This document shows, piece by piece, positions 23,534 to 32,540 of a DNA stretch of 64,000 bases; position 1 is the stretch's first letter, and every line of letters starts with the position of its first letter. The notes under the pieces are model-generated. The model did not search any database, had not been told where the DNA came from, and was given only the letters and a program-made list of their open reading frames with translations. Position numbers and translations under genes: made by a program. Origin of the DNA: JAXMCK01 sp046349395 (GTDB lineage Bacteria > Pseudomonadota > Alphaproteobacteria > Geminicoccales > Geminicoccaceae); the NCBI GenBank assembly GCA_046349395.1, contig JAXMCK010000008.1:62001-126000 (forward strand), written 5' to 3'.

Positions 23534-25174
23534 TCAGTTTCCGAGGCCCCCGGGTACGTAGGCCGTCGCGTTGGTGATCAGGAGGCGGTCGATGCGCGTG
23601 CCGTCCTCGCGATAGGCCAACTCCAGCGTGTGGCTCCCTGGTGCGAGGCTGAACCGCATTGTCCCGGCCGCCGAGCTGCCGGCGTGCACGTCGTCCCAGT
23701 GCCAGGACGAGCCAGGGACGATTCCGTCCCACGCCACCCAGTCGCCGCTGTCGATGCGGACCCAGAAAGAATCGTCGGCGGTTGTAGGCGCCTTCACGCG
23801 GCCCCAGACGACATAGTCGCCGGGAGCGGTCACGCTGAAGCTCCACTTGGCGTGTCCGCCGGTGGGCACGGTTTCGGTGCTGTTGTTGCCCGGCGTGACG
23901 TCTACGTACTTCCCGCCCGAGGCTTTGCTGTCGCTGCCCAGCCGGAGGGGCCCGGTCCGCACCGCCGCTTCCGCCTCCAGCCATATCTGCGTGCTGTCCG
24001 ACGGCGGCCGCCCCATCTGGTCGTACATGATGAGGAAGGCGCCCAGTCCATGGCGGTCGTTCAACGGCCGGCCACGGGCCAGGTAGTAGGCGAGGTCGCC
24101 CACCATGGTGCCGACACTGGTGCCCTTCAGAACCGTGAGCCCATAGGTATCGAGCGAGATCTTGCCCAGAACACCCTGGAACGCCCGGCTCGCCACATCG
24201 CTGTAGCCCCGGTCGACATAGCCCTGTTGCACCGAGCGCGACACGGTGAAGGCATGCATCGCCGAGCACGAGGTCTCGACCCAGTTGCCCGTTGCCGTCT
24301 CCTTGTCGACGACCTGGTACCAGAGGCCGGTGGCCGGGTCCTGGTGCTGCGCCAGTGCGGCCACGAAACCCGAGAGGACGCCGAGCAGGTCCGCCCGTTT
24401 GGGGTGATCGGCAGGCAGCGCGTCCAGGACGGTCACCAATGCCATGCCGTACCACCCCGTGGCGCGGCACCAGACCTCGGGCGATCGATGCAGGACCGGA
24501 TCGGCCCAGGGCACGTCCCCCTGCTCGTCATAGGCATGGTAGATCAGTCCGGTCGCAGGATTTCGCAGGTGCGAGGCATAGATGAGCAGTTGGTCGGCCG
24601 CCTCGTCGTTCGCTCCGGCATCGCCGAACTGCTGGCCGTACTCGACGAGGAACGGCAGCATCATGAACGTTCCGTCGGCCCAGAGTTGGCCGAGCGAGCT
24701 CGTGTTCTGCGCGTGCAGCAGACCCCCGTCGCTCGTCCGCATCTGACCGCCGGGGTTGAATCGGGCGCGGATCCGGTCGGCCGCCAGCTTGTACTTCGCG
24801 AGGCCCGTATCCTTGTAGAGCCTCAGCAACAGCCGGCCGGGCAGGTAATTGTCCAACCAGGTCAGCGTGCCGTTGATGTTGCCGCCGCCGTCGACGTAGG
24901 TGTCGACCCAAGTCTTCACATAATCACGGTAGCGGGTGTCGCCGGTCCGCTGGTAGGCGTTCCAGAAACCCAGCAGCACCAGACCCTGCGGATAGCGCCA
25001 AAGACCGAACGTCGCCGGGTCCGGAATACGGGCGATCGTGGAGTCCACGACGGCCCGGCCCCAATCGACCGATGCGGCCCTCGCGGGTTGCCAAGGCAGC
25101 ACGGCGAATGCAGCGGCTCCCGCCACCAGCAGCGGCAGCCATCTCTTGGAAATCTTCGAGCGGGAACTACACAT
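23534..25174 (-). CDS. Secreted GH105-like hydrolase with C-terminal carbohydrate-binding-like module, copy 3
   Basis: About 546 residues. Start ATG 25174 gives a signal peptide (KRWLPLLVAGAAAFAVLPW, then PARA). Residues about 35-375 are the GH105-like (alpha/alpha)6 domain with WLDNYLPG, GQLWADGTFMM (predicted catalytic Asp167), HRSPEVWCRATGWYGMALV and VETSCSAMHAF. After DQMGRPPSD comes a 150-residue beta-rich domain (EAEAAVRTGPL, ASGGKYVDV, DSFWVRIDSGDWVAWD, GSHTLELAYREDGTRIDRLL) with the pattern of CBM6/CBM35-type modules. Copies 1 and 2 end before this module. It is the upstream member of the tandem trio. The ORF is open to 25252, but that extension has no start signal. Confidence 0.83.
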   Translation of the reverse strand: MCSSRSKISKRWLPLLVAGAAAFAVLPWQPARAASVDWGRAVVDSTIARIPDPATFGLWRYPQGLVLLGFWNAYQRTGDTRYRDYVKTWVDTYVDGGGNINGTLTWLDNYLPGRLLLRLYKDTGLAKYKLAADRIRARFNPGGQMRTSDGGLLHAQNTSSLGQLWADGTFMMLPFLVEYGQQFGDAGANDEAADQLLIYASHLRNPATGLIYHAYDEQGDVPWADPVLHRSPEVWCRATGWYGMALVTVLDALPADHPKRADLLGVLSGFVAALAQHQDPATGLWYQVVDKETATGNWVETSCSAMHAFTVSRSVQQGYVDRGYSDVASRAFQGVLGKISLDTYGLTVLKGTSVGTMVGDLAYYLARGRPLNDRHGLGAFLIMYDQMGRPPSDSTQIWLEAEAAVRTGPLRLGSDSKASGGKYVDVTPGNNSTETVPTGGHAKWSFSVTAPGDYVVWGRVKAPTTADDSFWVRIDSGDWVAWDGIVPGSSWHWDDVHAGSSAAGTMRFSLAPGSHTLELAYREDGTRIDRLLITNATAYVPGGLGN

Positions 25175-25367
25175 GATGCACCCGAAAAATGGGGCTCCAG
25201 GGGAAAGGCGCCTGGGCTCAATCGTATCGCCTGCAGAGGCTACGTGCAGCACCTCCTGAACCTACCTTGTACCTGGGGTCGCAATCCCCGGAGCACAATT
25301 CACCCCTTGATCGCAGGGCGCTGAACGTGAAAGGCGACGTGCACCCCGACCCGGAGCGTCCGCCTGC

Positions 25368-26711
25368 ATGGCACCATCTTTGCCGAACGATCCGCCGCCG
25401 CATACCGGGTCGCTTCCCACCTTCGGCGAAGCCACGCGTCTCTGGGCGCGCATCGGGCTGATCAATTTCGGCGGTCCCAGCGCCCAGATCGCGCTGATGC
25501 ACCGTCTTCTGGTCGACGAGCGCCGCTGGATCGGCGACGCGCAGTTCCTGCACGCGCTCAATTTCTGCATGCTGCTGCCCGGCCCCGAGGCGCAGCAGCT
25601 GGCGACCTATGTCGGCTGGCTCCTGCACGGCACGCGCGGCGGACTCGTCGCCGGTATCCTGTTCGTCCTACCGGGCTTTCTCGTCATCCTCCTGCTCTCG
25701 GCCCTCTACGCCCTCTACCACGAGGTGCCGCTGCTGCAGGCCGTGTTCTTCGGCGTGAAGGCGGCCGTGCTGGCCGTCGTGGTCGAGGCCGTGCTGCGCA
25801 TCGGGCGTCGCATCCTCGCCAGCCGCACGCTGATCGGCATCGCCGTCGCCGCCTTCGTCGCCATCTTCTTTCTCCACGTGCCGTTCCCGCTGATCGTCAT
25901 CGGTGCGGGCCTGCTCGGCTGGCTGGGAGGCCGCGTGGCACCCACCGCCTTCCGCCTGGGCGGCAAGGCCGCCGGCCCGGTGACCGAGCCCTCCCGACCG
26001 CCGAGCCTGGGCTGGGCGCTCGAGATCGCCGCGATCTGCCTCGCTTTGTGGTGGCTGCCGGTCCTCGCCGCCTGGGCCACAGGCGCCACGACCCTGACGG
26101 CGATCGGCCTGTTCTTCAGCAAGCTCGCCGTCGTCACCTTCGGCGGCGCCTACGCGGTGCTCGCCTACATGACGCAGGCCGCCGTGCAGACCTATGGCTG
26201 GCTGGGTGCCGGCGAGATGCTGGACGGCCTGGGCCTCGCCGAGACGACACCCGGCCCGCTCATCCTGGTGACGAGCTTCGTCGGCTTCCAGGCGGCGTTC
26301 CACCAGCCGGGCTCGCTGCCGCCGCTCCTCGCCGGCACGCTCGGCGCCACGCTGACGGTCTGGGTGACCTTCGTCCCCTGTTTCTTGTGGATCTTCATGG
26401 GCGCCCCCTTCATCGAGCGCCTGCGGGCGGCCGCCGGCCTCAACGCTGCCCTCTCCGCCATCACCGCGGCCGTCGTCGGCGTGATCGCGAACCTCGCCGT
26501 CTGGTTCGGGCTCCACGTCCTGTTCGAGCGCTTCGAGCCCATCCGCCTCGGGCCGCTGGCGTTCGACCTGCCGGTCGCGGCCTCGCTCGATCCCTGGGCG
26601 CTGGCCCTGGCGGCGGTAGCGATGCTGGCCCTCCTCCGCCTGCATCTGGGCCTCGTCCCCGTCCTCGCCGGGTCGGCCCTTCTCGGCGTCCTGATCCGGA
26701 CCCTGGTCTGA
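25368..26711 (+). CDS. chrA: Chromate transporter family protein
   Basis: A 447-residue membrane protein of the long (two-domain) CHR family. The N-terminal half has INFGGPSAQIALMHRLLVDE and LLPGPEAQQLATYVGWLL; the C-terminal half repeats the fold with VVTFGGAYAVLAYMTQ and AETTPGPLILVTSFVGFQ. Such proteins export chromate using the proton gradient, and some act on sulfate or related oxyanions. About ten membrane segments are expected. ATG 25368 follows GGAG by 11 bases. It is convergent with an AraC-type regulator (21 bases between stops). No chrB regulator is adjacent, so the physiological substrate is open. Confidence 0.9.
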   Translation: MAPSLPNDPPPHTGSLPTFGEATRLWARIGLINFGGPSAQIALMHRLLVDERRWIGDAQFLHALNFCMLLPGPEAQQLATYVGWLLHGTRGGLVAGILFVLPGFLVILLLSALYALYHEVPLLQAVFFGVKAAVLAVVVEAVLRIGRRILASRTLIGIAVAAFVAIFFLHVPFPLIVIGAGLLGWLGGRVAPTAFRLGGKAAGPVTEPSRPPSLGWALEIAAICLALWWLPVLAAWATGATTLTAIGLFFSKLAVVTFGGAYAVLAYMTQAAVQTYGWLGAGEMLDGLGLAETTPGPLILVTSFVGFQAAFHQPGSLPPLLAGTLGATLTVWVTFVPCFLWIFMGAPFIERLRAAAGLNAALSAITAAVVGVIANLAVWFGLHVLFERFEPIRLGPLAFDLPVAASLDPWALALAAVAMLALLRLHLGLVPVLAGSALLGVLIRTLV

Positions 26712-26732
26712 TCCGCCGGCGCCCGCGCGCGG

Positions 26733-27785
26733 CTAGTTCGGCGGTTGCTCCAGGTAGCGCCGTCGCTGGCGCGGCGACATGCCCGTCCAGCGCCGGTAGG
26801 CGTGGTTGAAGGCCGCCAGCTCCGCATAGCCCAGCATCTGCGCGATGTCGGTCAGGCTGAGCTCGCTCCGGGCCAGATACTCCTCGGCCAGGCCCTTGCG
26901 GACATTGTCGACGAACTCCCGATGACCCAAGCCCAGCGCGTTCAGCTGGGCGAGGAGGGCCGAGGGCGTGATGTCGAGTTGCGCCGCGACGCGCTCCAGG
27001 GTCGGTGAGCCCGTCTCCAGGCATGCTATGGTGGCGGCCGCGATGCGGGCGCGCGGCGACGACCGCTCCTTCCACGCGGCGAGTTCCGCCCTGCAGAGAC
27101 GGCGCAGAAGGTTGGCCAGGCGCTCGTCGCGGGTGGCGACCGGCACGTCGAGCACGTCATCCGGAAAGGTGATCGTCGTTCTCGATCCGCCCGGCGCCAC
27201 CGGTGCATGCAGCCGGCGCCCGATCTCGGAGCACCATGCCGCCTCGACCTCGCCGACGAGGATGACGTTGGGCTTGAACCGGGTCCCTCCGAGTTCCTGG
27301 AGCATGTTGAGCAAGCGGCGGGCGAGCGTCAGATGGACCTGCTGGCAGGGCCCCGTATCGGTCGCGACGACGGTGCCCCACAACGACGCCCCGCTCTCCG
27401 TCGTGTCGAGGCTGAAGGCCAGGCCGTCGGTGATGAGCGGGTGGAACTCCAAGAGGCAATCCAATGCCTCCCGTATCGTCGACGACCAGAGCATGAGCTG
27501 GCCCACCAGCTCGTAGTCGGCCAGCTTGATGTCGCCGACACGCAGACCGAACAGCGGGTCCTTCGCCAGTCGGGCCGCCGCTTCGAGAAAGCGGGTGTGG
27601 CGTCGATAGATGATCATCGAGCCGCCCGGTGCTCCGTGCCCGAGCGACAAGCCGAAGTCGCGGGCCAGCTTGTCCCAGGTCAAGCCCTTCTGGTCGAGCA
27701 GCGAGGCACATCTTCGGCACAACAGATCGCTGACCATGGCCAGCGGATTCGGCGACAGCTCGACCTCCGCCTGCCCCACCTTCAC
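26733..27785 (-). CDS. AraC-family transcriptional regulator (arabinose-binding-domain type)
   Basis: About 350 residues. The N-terminal two thirds match the AraC_arabinose_bd ligand/dimerisation domain seen in the partial protein at 1-565 (AARLAKDPLFGLRVGD, ADYELVGQLMLW). The C-terminal 100 residues are a double helix-turn-helix: SPTLERVAAQLDITPSALL and LSLTDIAQMLGYAELAAF then NHAYRRWTGMSPRQRRR, the AraC/XylS signature. The frame is open to 27917; GTG 27785 or ATG 27737 fit the homologue's N-terminus better, and neither has a strong ribosome site. Target genes are not obvious; the EAL-type gene is divergent from it. Confidence 0.85.
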   Translation of the reverse strand: MKVGQAEVELSPNPLAMVSDLLCRRCASLLDQKGLTWDKLARDFGLSLGHGAPGGSMIIYRRHTRFLEAAARLAKDPLFGLRVGDIKLADYELVGQLMLWSSTIREALDCLLEFHPLITDGLAFSLDTTESGASLWGTVVATDTGPCQQVHLTLARRLLNMLQELGGTRFKPNVILVGEVEAAWCSEIGRRLHAPVAPGGSRTTITFPDDVLDVPVATRDERLANLLRRLCRAELAAWKERSSPRARIAAATIACLETGSPTLERVAAQLDITPSALLAQLNALGLGHREFVDNVRKGLAEEYLARSELSLTDIAQMLGYAELAAFNHAYRRWTGMSPRQRRRYLEQPPN

Positions 27786-28095
27786 TGGTCCAACGACACC
27801 GGTGCGAGGCGATCGGCGCGAAAGGATCTGTCCGCCCCGTCGCCCCGCCGCCGGGTTGCTGTGTCTTTCGGCATCGCCAACTAGCCGTACGGTGGAGGTT
27901 ATCGCCTCCACTACCACCGAAGGTCAGATAGCCCGCCCCCGGCCCAACGTACAGCAGATCGGGGGTTGAGTAGGCCCGCTGGACGATATGTCCCTCGCGC
28001 TCGAGCCGCCCGCTCCGTCGGCCCAGGATCACCGCTTTGGTTGCGTGATCACAGGGTAATAAAGCAAACTATCAAGTTGTGGCCCAGCCGGAGCA
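27786..28095. other. Divergent intergenic region between AraC-type and EAL-type genes
   Basis: About 310 bases. The first 130 are an open extension of the AraC-type frame and may be coding if an upstream GTG (27917) is used. The section 28030-28095 is AT-richer and contains TGATCA and GGTAATAAAG, a possible promoter for the plus-strand gene at 28096, but no clean -35/-10 pair is assigned. Confidence 0.4.
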
Positions 28096-29883
28096 ATGAC
28101 GTCGGCCGGACTCGCAGCTAACTGCGGGTACATAGTGCAGCCTTCGGAAGGCGGCCGCAGTGAGGCTATCGAGATGGAGCGGACGCACGTGAAGCCCCTG
28201 GATTGGGCGCACCTGCCATCGGACATGGCTCTGGGCTTTTTCCTACCCACCCTTGCGGGCGAGCCTGCGGCAACCATCGAGGTCGGCGGTGCGGACGTAG
28301 CGGCGGCAGTGCTGGATCGCGCCGGCACCCTCGTACGGATCAACTCGAGCTGGCGACGGATCGCCGAACTCGGCGGCAACACGGACCCCGATCACAGCCT
28401 CGGCCGGAACTACTTCGCCGTGTGCGACGCCGCCTGCGGATCGGCGGTCGCTGCGGCCCGGAAGGCACGCCACGGACTGGAGTCGCTGCTCGCCGGGGAT
28501 GTCGCCAACGTGGTCTTCGAGTTCGACTGTGGCGGTCATCCCGACGCTTATCCGAGTCTGTTCCTGGCCTCGCAGCCCGTCGACGAGCCGACCGCCGGCG
28601 CGGTCATTTTCCAGATCCCGACCGGCGGCACCACGCTTGCGGCACCTTCCTCCTTCGAATCCGAGCGCGAGGCACTGCTCGCCGCCGGCCGCCGCATGCT
28701 GGCGGCGGCACGAGGCGGCTACCGCCAGCCGGTGATGGTCGTCGTCGAGGCCGACGTGCTCGACGACCTCGATCTGGCGCGGCTCCCGGCGGCCCTGCTC
28801 GGGCCTCTGGCCCTGGCCCGCGTCACGGCGGCAGTACCCGAGGCCTGGGCGGTCCAGCGCATCGGTCCCATGCGCATGGCACTCTGCGCCAATGTCCTCG
28901 GCGGTGCGATCGGCGCCGGCATCCTGATGCATCGCCTGCGCACGGCACTCACGCCGCCGATCCTCATCGACGACCGGCCGATCGTCCTCTGGTCCCGTTT
29001 CGGCGGAGCCGTCCATCCCGAGCACGGCCTTCGCGCCCCCGACATGCTGGCGGCGGCCGAGCGCTCGCTACAGGCGGCGGCGACGGACGGCGGACCGTGG
29101 TTCCCGCTCGTCGCCCCTCCGGCAGAACCGAAGCCTCGGCGGCGACGGTCGCAGGGTCCGCGCGAGATCGCCCGCGGCGCTCTGGAACTGCGCTACACAC
29201 CGCGCTTCGATCCGGCCGCCGGACGGATGACGGGTCTAGAAGCCTCGGTTGCGCCCAGCGAGAACCGACGCCACGTGCCGCTCAATGCTCTCGGCGACAC
29301 GATGGATCTCTTCGTCGAGATCCTCGAGCTGATCGGCAGCCAGTCGGCACTTGCCCACTGGGCCGGCAACCGGCTGCCCGTCGGCCTCGCGGTCACGCCG
29401 ATTCACCTCGCCCGCGAGGATTTCGCCGCCATCGTGCAGGAGGCGCTGACCGACACCGGCGTGCCACCCGACCTGATCGAGCTGCAGATCCCGGAAGTGG
29501 CCCTCCGCGACAGCCACGGCGATCTGGTCCGTCGCCTTCGGCCGCTCACGGAGCTGGGCGTCGGGGTGGCGTTGGATCCCTTCGATGGCCAGGACTTGCC
29601 GCTCGCCGCCCTCTGCGACCTGCCGGTGAACGTCGTCCGCGTCGCCGACACGCTCTGCGGCGGCTGGAGCAGCGCCCGAGCTGGCCGGCTCGCCACCTTC
29701 CTCGGCTGCCTCGGCGGAATCGGTCATGCCACGGCCCTGCGCGGCGTCACCTGCCAGGCGCAGCTCGACATCGCCCGCAGCTTCGGTTGCCGCGACGTTC
29801 AGGGGCCGCTCCTCGGCTGCGCGCTGCCCGAGGCCGAGCTCGACCTCGACATCACCGTGCCGCCGGAAGTGGCCGTCATCTGA
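28096..29883 (+). CDS. PAS + degenerate GGDEF/EAL protein
   Basis: A 595-residue soluble protein. Residues about 65-170 look PAS-like (AVLDRAGTLVRINSSWRRIAE, shortened). Residues about 210-330 keep the size and hydrophobic pattern of a GGDEF domain without its motif. Residues about 355-590 are EAL-like but degenerate: EAL is EAS (382-384), the DDFGTG loop is DPFDG (Asp495 position is Pro), the lysine of KxD is Arg515, and AEGVE is LRGVT (548-552), so both late Glu ligands are gone; QGPLLGCALP retains the end of the fold. Loss of metal and catalytic residues means hydrolysis of c-di-GMP is unlikely; sensing or protein interaction is possible. ATG 28096 is used; ATG 28174 is an alternative. Confidence 0.8.
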   Translation: MTSAGLAANCGYIVQPSEGGRSEAIEMERTHVKPLDWAHLPSDMALGFFLPTLAGEPAATIEVGGADVAAAVLDRAGTLVRINSSWRRIAELGGNTDPDHSLGRNYFAVCDAACGSAVAAARKARHGLESLLAGDVANVVFEFDCGGHPDAYPSLFLASQPVDEPTAGAVIFQIPTGGTTLAAPSSFESEREALLAAGRRMLAAARGGYRQPVMVVVEADVLDDLDLARLPAALLGPLALARVTAAVPEAWAVQRIGPMRMALCANVLGGAIGAGILMHRLRTALTPPILIDDRPIVLWSRFGGAVHPEHGLRAPDMLAAAERSLQAAATDGGPWFPLVAPPAEPKPRRRRSQGPREIARGALELRYTPRFDPAAGRMTGLEASVAPSENRRHVPLNALGDTMDLFVEILELIGSQSALAHWAGNRLPVGLAVTPIHLAREDFAAIVQEALTDTGVPPDLIELQIPEVALRDSHGDLVRRLRPLTELGVGVALDPFDGQDLPLAALCDLPVNVVRVADTLCGGWSSARAGRLATFLGCLGGIGHATALRGVTCQAQLDIARSFGCRDVQGPLLGCALPEAELDLDITVPPEVAVI

Positions 29884-29961
29884 GCGGCTGGTGCCGCCGC
29901 AGCCGTGAGCCGCCGGTCGGTCCGATCTTCTGGCTCGCGGCATTGATGGGGGGGTCGGCAC

Positions 29962-31041
29962 TCAGGCGATGGCCGACACCGGCTCGGTGTGCCGATCGGA
30001 CGGTCGGAGAGTGAATCCCACCGGCACGATGATCCGGCGATCGACCGCAGGCGCGCCGCCCCTCCAGCGCCGATAGGCGTGGCTCAGGGCTGCAGCTTCG
30101 GAGAAGCCGAGCACGCCGGCGACCTGCGCCAACGTCATGCCGGGCTTCGCCACCAACTCCTCGGCCAGGCGCCGGCGCACCGTATCGACCAGCAGCCGCA
30201 TCCCACCGACCGCCGCTATCTCGCGGGCGAGGCTGGCGCGGCTCGTGTCGAGGGTCTCCGCCAACCGGTCGAGCGATGGAGTCCCCTCGTGCAGGTTCCG
30301 GATCACGGCCCCCTCCAGGCGCGTCCTGACCACGTCCATCCGCCGGCTTCCGTCCTCGACCCGGCGCTCCCAGTACGGGCGTAGCACCTCGGCGAGCCTC
30401 GCATCAGCACCGGCGACGCGGGTGCGGAGGTGCCGCGCCGGGAACGCGACATAGGAGAAGAGCTCGTCGGCCCCGAGCGGGGCCTTGAGCTGTTGGGCAA
30501 CGATCGGCTGACGGTCCCGGTCCGTCAGCGCCAGCCCGACACGAAGAGGAGCGAAGCTCGCGCCGATCAGTGAGTCGAGGCAGCTCAGCATGAATCGTAG
30601 CGTGAAGAGACTGTCGATGCGCGGATCGGAGGTGGACGCGACGAGCATCGCCGTGTCGCCGTCGACGGCAACGTTCATGTAGACGGCCGTGGAGACGGTC
30701 GGCATCGCCTGGACCAGGCGTTGCAGCGCCTCACCGACCGTCGGGGCATTGAGGGCGGCATAGCCGACCAGCCCCAGCGCGCCGAGGCGAACATCGCCGA
30801 GCTGCCAGGTGAACAGGGGATCGTGCGCCAGAAGAACGGCACTGCCGATATAGGCACGCTTGGCGTAGGTGGGGATCTGCAGCCCGTCCTCGGGCTCGCC
30901 GTCCAGGCTCAGACCGTAGGCGGCCGCAAGCAATTGACCGTTGAGACCGCGGTCCTCCAGTAGAACCGCGCAGCGACGGGCGAGGACGTCGCTGCTGGTG
31001 GAAGCGGGACCGACGTCCGGAAAGTGGATGTCCCGCGGCAT
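29962..31041 (-). CDS. AraC-family transcriptional regulator (third of the same type)
   Basis: A 359-residue protein with an N-terminal domain of the arabinose-binding type (SSDVLARRCAVLLEDRGLN, AVLLAHDPLFTWQLGDVRLG, LVGYAALNAPTVGEALQ) and a C-terminal double HTH (PSLDRLAETLDTSRASLA and MTLAQVAGVLGFSEAAALSH then AYRRWRGGAP). It aligns along its whole length with the regulators at 1-565 and 26733-27785. It is convergent with the EAL-type gene (78 bases apart) and has a 620-base gene-free region upstream. Ligand and targets unknown. Confidence 0.88.
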   Translation of the reverse strand: MPRDIHFPDVGPASTSSDVLARRCAVLLEDRGLNGQLLAAAYGLSLDGEPEDGLQIPTYAKRAYIGSAVLLAHDPLFTWQLGDVRLGALGLVGYAALNAPTVGEALQRLVQAMPTVSTAVYMNVAVDGDTAMLVASTSDPRIDSLFTLRFMLSCLDSLIGASFAPLRVGLALTDRDRQPIVAQQLKAPLGADELFSYVAFPARHLRTRVAGADARLAEVLRPYWERRVEDGSRRMDVVRTRLEGAVIRNLHEGTPSLDRLAETLDTSRASLAREIAAVGGMRLLVDTVRRRLAEELVAKPGMTLAQVAGVLGFSEAAALSHAYRRWRGGAPAVDRRIIVPVGFTLRPSDRHTEPVSAIA

Positions 31042-31660
31042 GCCTTCAGACCGCTACGCCGCAGCGGAGGGACCGATCGGCAGGGAACGGTCGAACCGCC
31101 AGGACACATCGTGCGGGCCGGGCGATCCCGAGACGGGCGCCGATGCTCAGCCCAAACATCGTGCAGCATCGCCTCGGTGCGTCGGCATGCTGCAGCACGA
31201 CCGGAAGGGTCTGGCTGAAACGCGACGACATGGGACGTGCGCCACAATGCGCTCCATGTCGAAGGCGCGGGATGTCATCGCCATCGTCGGCCAGCCTGCC
31301 ACCGCAAATACTACCATCACGATAACAGGACGACGTCTGACTTCCAGAAAAAGAAAAACACCAACCGTCTGCCCGTGAACTCGGTCAAGGAGCCGAACTT
31401 CCGTCGAGGACCGTGCAGCGAGTTGGGCTCCTGGGGGCCACGTCGGAAACGAGCCAAGCGTCGGTCGGAAAGACGAACCTGTGATCGGCCCGAGAGACGT
31501 CCGATGGCTCGTGCGAGTGGACGGCGACTTCGGCTCTATCTCGACACAGGACCGACTCATTCCCTCCCTCCGTGGAGACCCCTGGACCAGAGCCTCGACG
31601 AACCGTGTAGCTCACCCAGGCTCTTGACTAAAGTCCTAGGTACGTCTATAGTGCCGCCCC
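31042..31660. other. 620-base region without a supported gene
   Basis: Between the AraC-type gene (leftwards) and the VCAWFF-motif gene (rightwards). It contains the strong promoter at 31624-31652, an inverted repeat TGCAGCAT (31162-31169) / ATGCTGCA (31187-31194) of possible operator or RNA-hairpin use, and an A-rich patch near 31345-31360. Short frames on both strands lack start signals and domain features. A small RNA cannot be excluded. Confidence 0.5.
31624..31652 (+). promoter_or_regulatory. Near-consensus sigma70-type promoter for a probably leaderless mRNA
   Basis: TTGACT (31624-31629), a 17-base spacer and TATAGT (31647-31652) are close to the sigma70/RpoD consensus with ideal spacing. 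The ATG is at 31661, only 8 bases after the -10 element, so the transcript should start at or next to the start codon. The spacer holds the palindrome CCTAGG (31635-31640), with CTAGG in the same register as in the promoter of the paralogous gene at 1660. Confidence 0.7.
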
Positions 31661-32380
31661 ATGGACGACACGCCCTTCCGCCTCGACCCCGAGTTCCGCG
31701 CCGGCCGCAAGAAGCGGCGCCTCGTGCGGCTCATGGCGTTGGGTGCCACCGCCGCGAAGGCCGCAGCGAAACTCAACATCACCGACGCCGAGCTCGACGC
31801 CTTCACCGCCGATCCGGACCTGCCGGAAATGGTGGAAGCCTATCGCGAGATGTACGGCCAGCCCGAGGAGGAGATCCTCCGCCGGCTGCGCGACCTCGCG
31901 ATCAAGATCCTGGTCGAGTCGGTCGAGGAACGCGATCCCAAGGTCTGCGCCTGGTTCTTCCGCGAGCTGCAGCACGCCCGCAATCCCTGCGTGACGCTGG
32001 CGAAGTCCGTCATGCGCGCCCAGGAGCGGGCCGTGCGTGAGGCTGCGGAAACCGAGACGCCCAAGCCGCCGCCGAAGGTGAAGCGGGTGCTCTATCCGCC
32101 GCGCCCGTACGACGACCTCGAATCGCTCCGGCATCGCACCACCGTCCGCCTGCGCGACCAGCTTATCGTCGAGGCGCAGGAAAAGGCGCGGGAGGAAGCC
32201 GAGGCCAAATCCGCATCGGGCGAGCCGTCTCGGCCGCCGCAACCTGTGCCCGTGCCACCGCCGGCCCTGACGCGTCGGCCGGAGACAGCGGAGGAACGCG
32301 ACTACCGCCGCGTCCTCGGGAAGATCATGGGCAAGCGGATCAGAGTCCGCGTGCGGGATCCGGACGTCGACACGTCGTAA
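31661..32380 (+). CDS. HTH-like protein with VEERxPxVCAWFF motif, copy B
   Basis: A 239-residue paralogue of the 1660-2331 product. It shares GRKxxxxxRxMAxG at the start of an HTH-like helical segment (about residues 14-60, AKAAAKLNITDAELDAF) and LVESVEERDPKVCAWFFRE (about 86-104) followed by NPCVTLAKSVMR, where copy A has DPFEEVAKATLR. The middle is Pro-rich (TPKPPPKVKRVLYPPRP) and the C-terminal third is charged and helical. No export signal. No ribosome-binding site is visible and the promoter abuts the ATG. The HTH-like part recalls phage small-terminase-like proteins, but no phage genes are near. Function unknown; probably a nucleic-acid-binding protein. Confidence 0.78.
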   Translation: MDDTPFRLDPEFRAGRKKRRLVRLMALGATAAKAAAKLNITDAELDAFTADPDLPEMVEAYREMYGQPEEEILRRLRDLAIKILVESVEERDPKVCAWFFRELQHARNPCVTLAKSVMRAQERAVREAAETETPKPPPKVKRVLYPPRPYDDLESLRHRTTVRLRDQLIVEAQEKAREEAEAKSASGEPSRPPQPVPVPPPALTRRPETAEERDYRRVLGKIMGKRIRVRVRDPDVDTS

Positions 32381-32540
32381 GCGTGCCGCGCACCGAGACT
32401 TCAGGCCGCTCCGCCAACAGCCAGCCCCTCCGCCAATCTTCCTCCTCGCCCCCAGCCGATCCAAGGCTGTCCGGGGCCTATCGGCGTTGCTACCCAATCC
32501 CGGGCGGCGCAAACTGGGCGCTTCCGCTTCGAGGTGGCCG

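Noticed and set aside
23630..25324. Plus-strand open frame of about 560 codons
   Set aside because: Antisense to GH105 copy 3, with parallel frames opposite copies 1 and 2; such frames reflect codon bias, not genes.
31624..31652. Resemblance to the synthetic J231xx promoter family (shared AGTCCTAGGTAC)
   Set aside because: The 12-base identity is short, the -10 element lies six bases further downstream than in the synthetic parts, and the surrounding sequence is native. Treated as a natural promoter.
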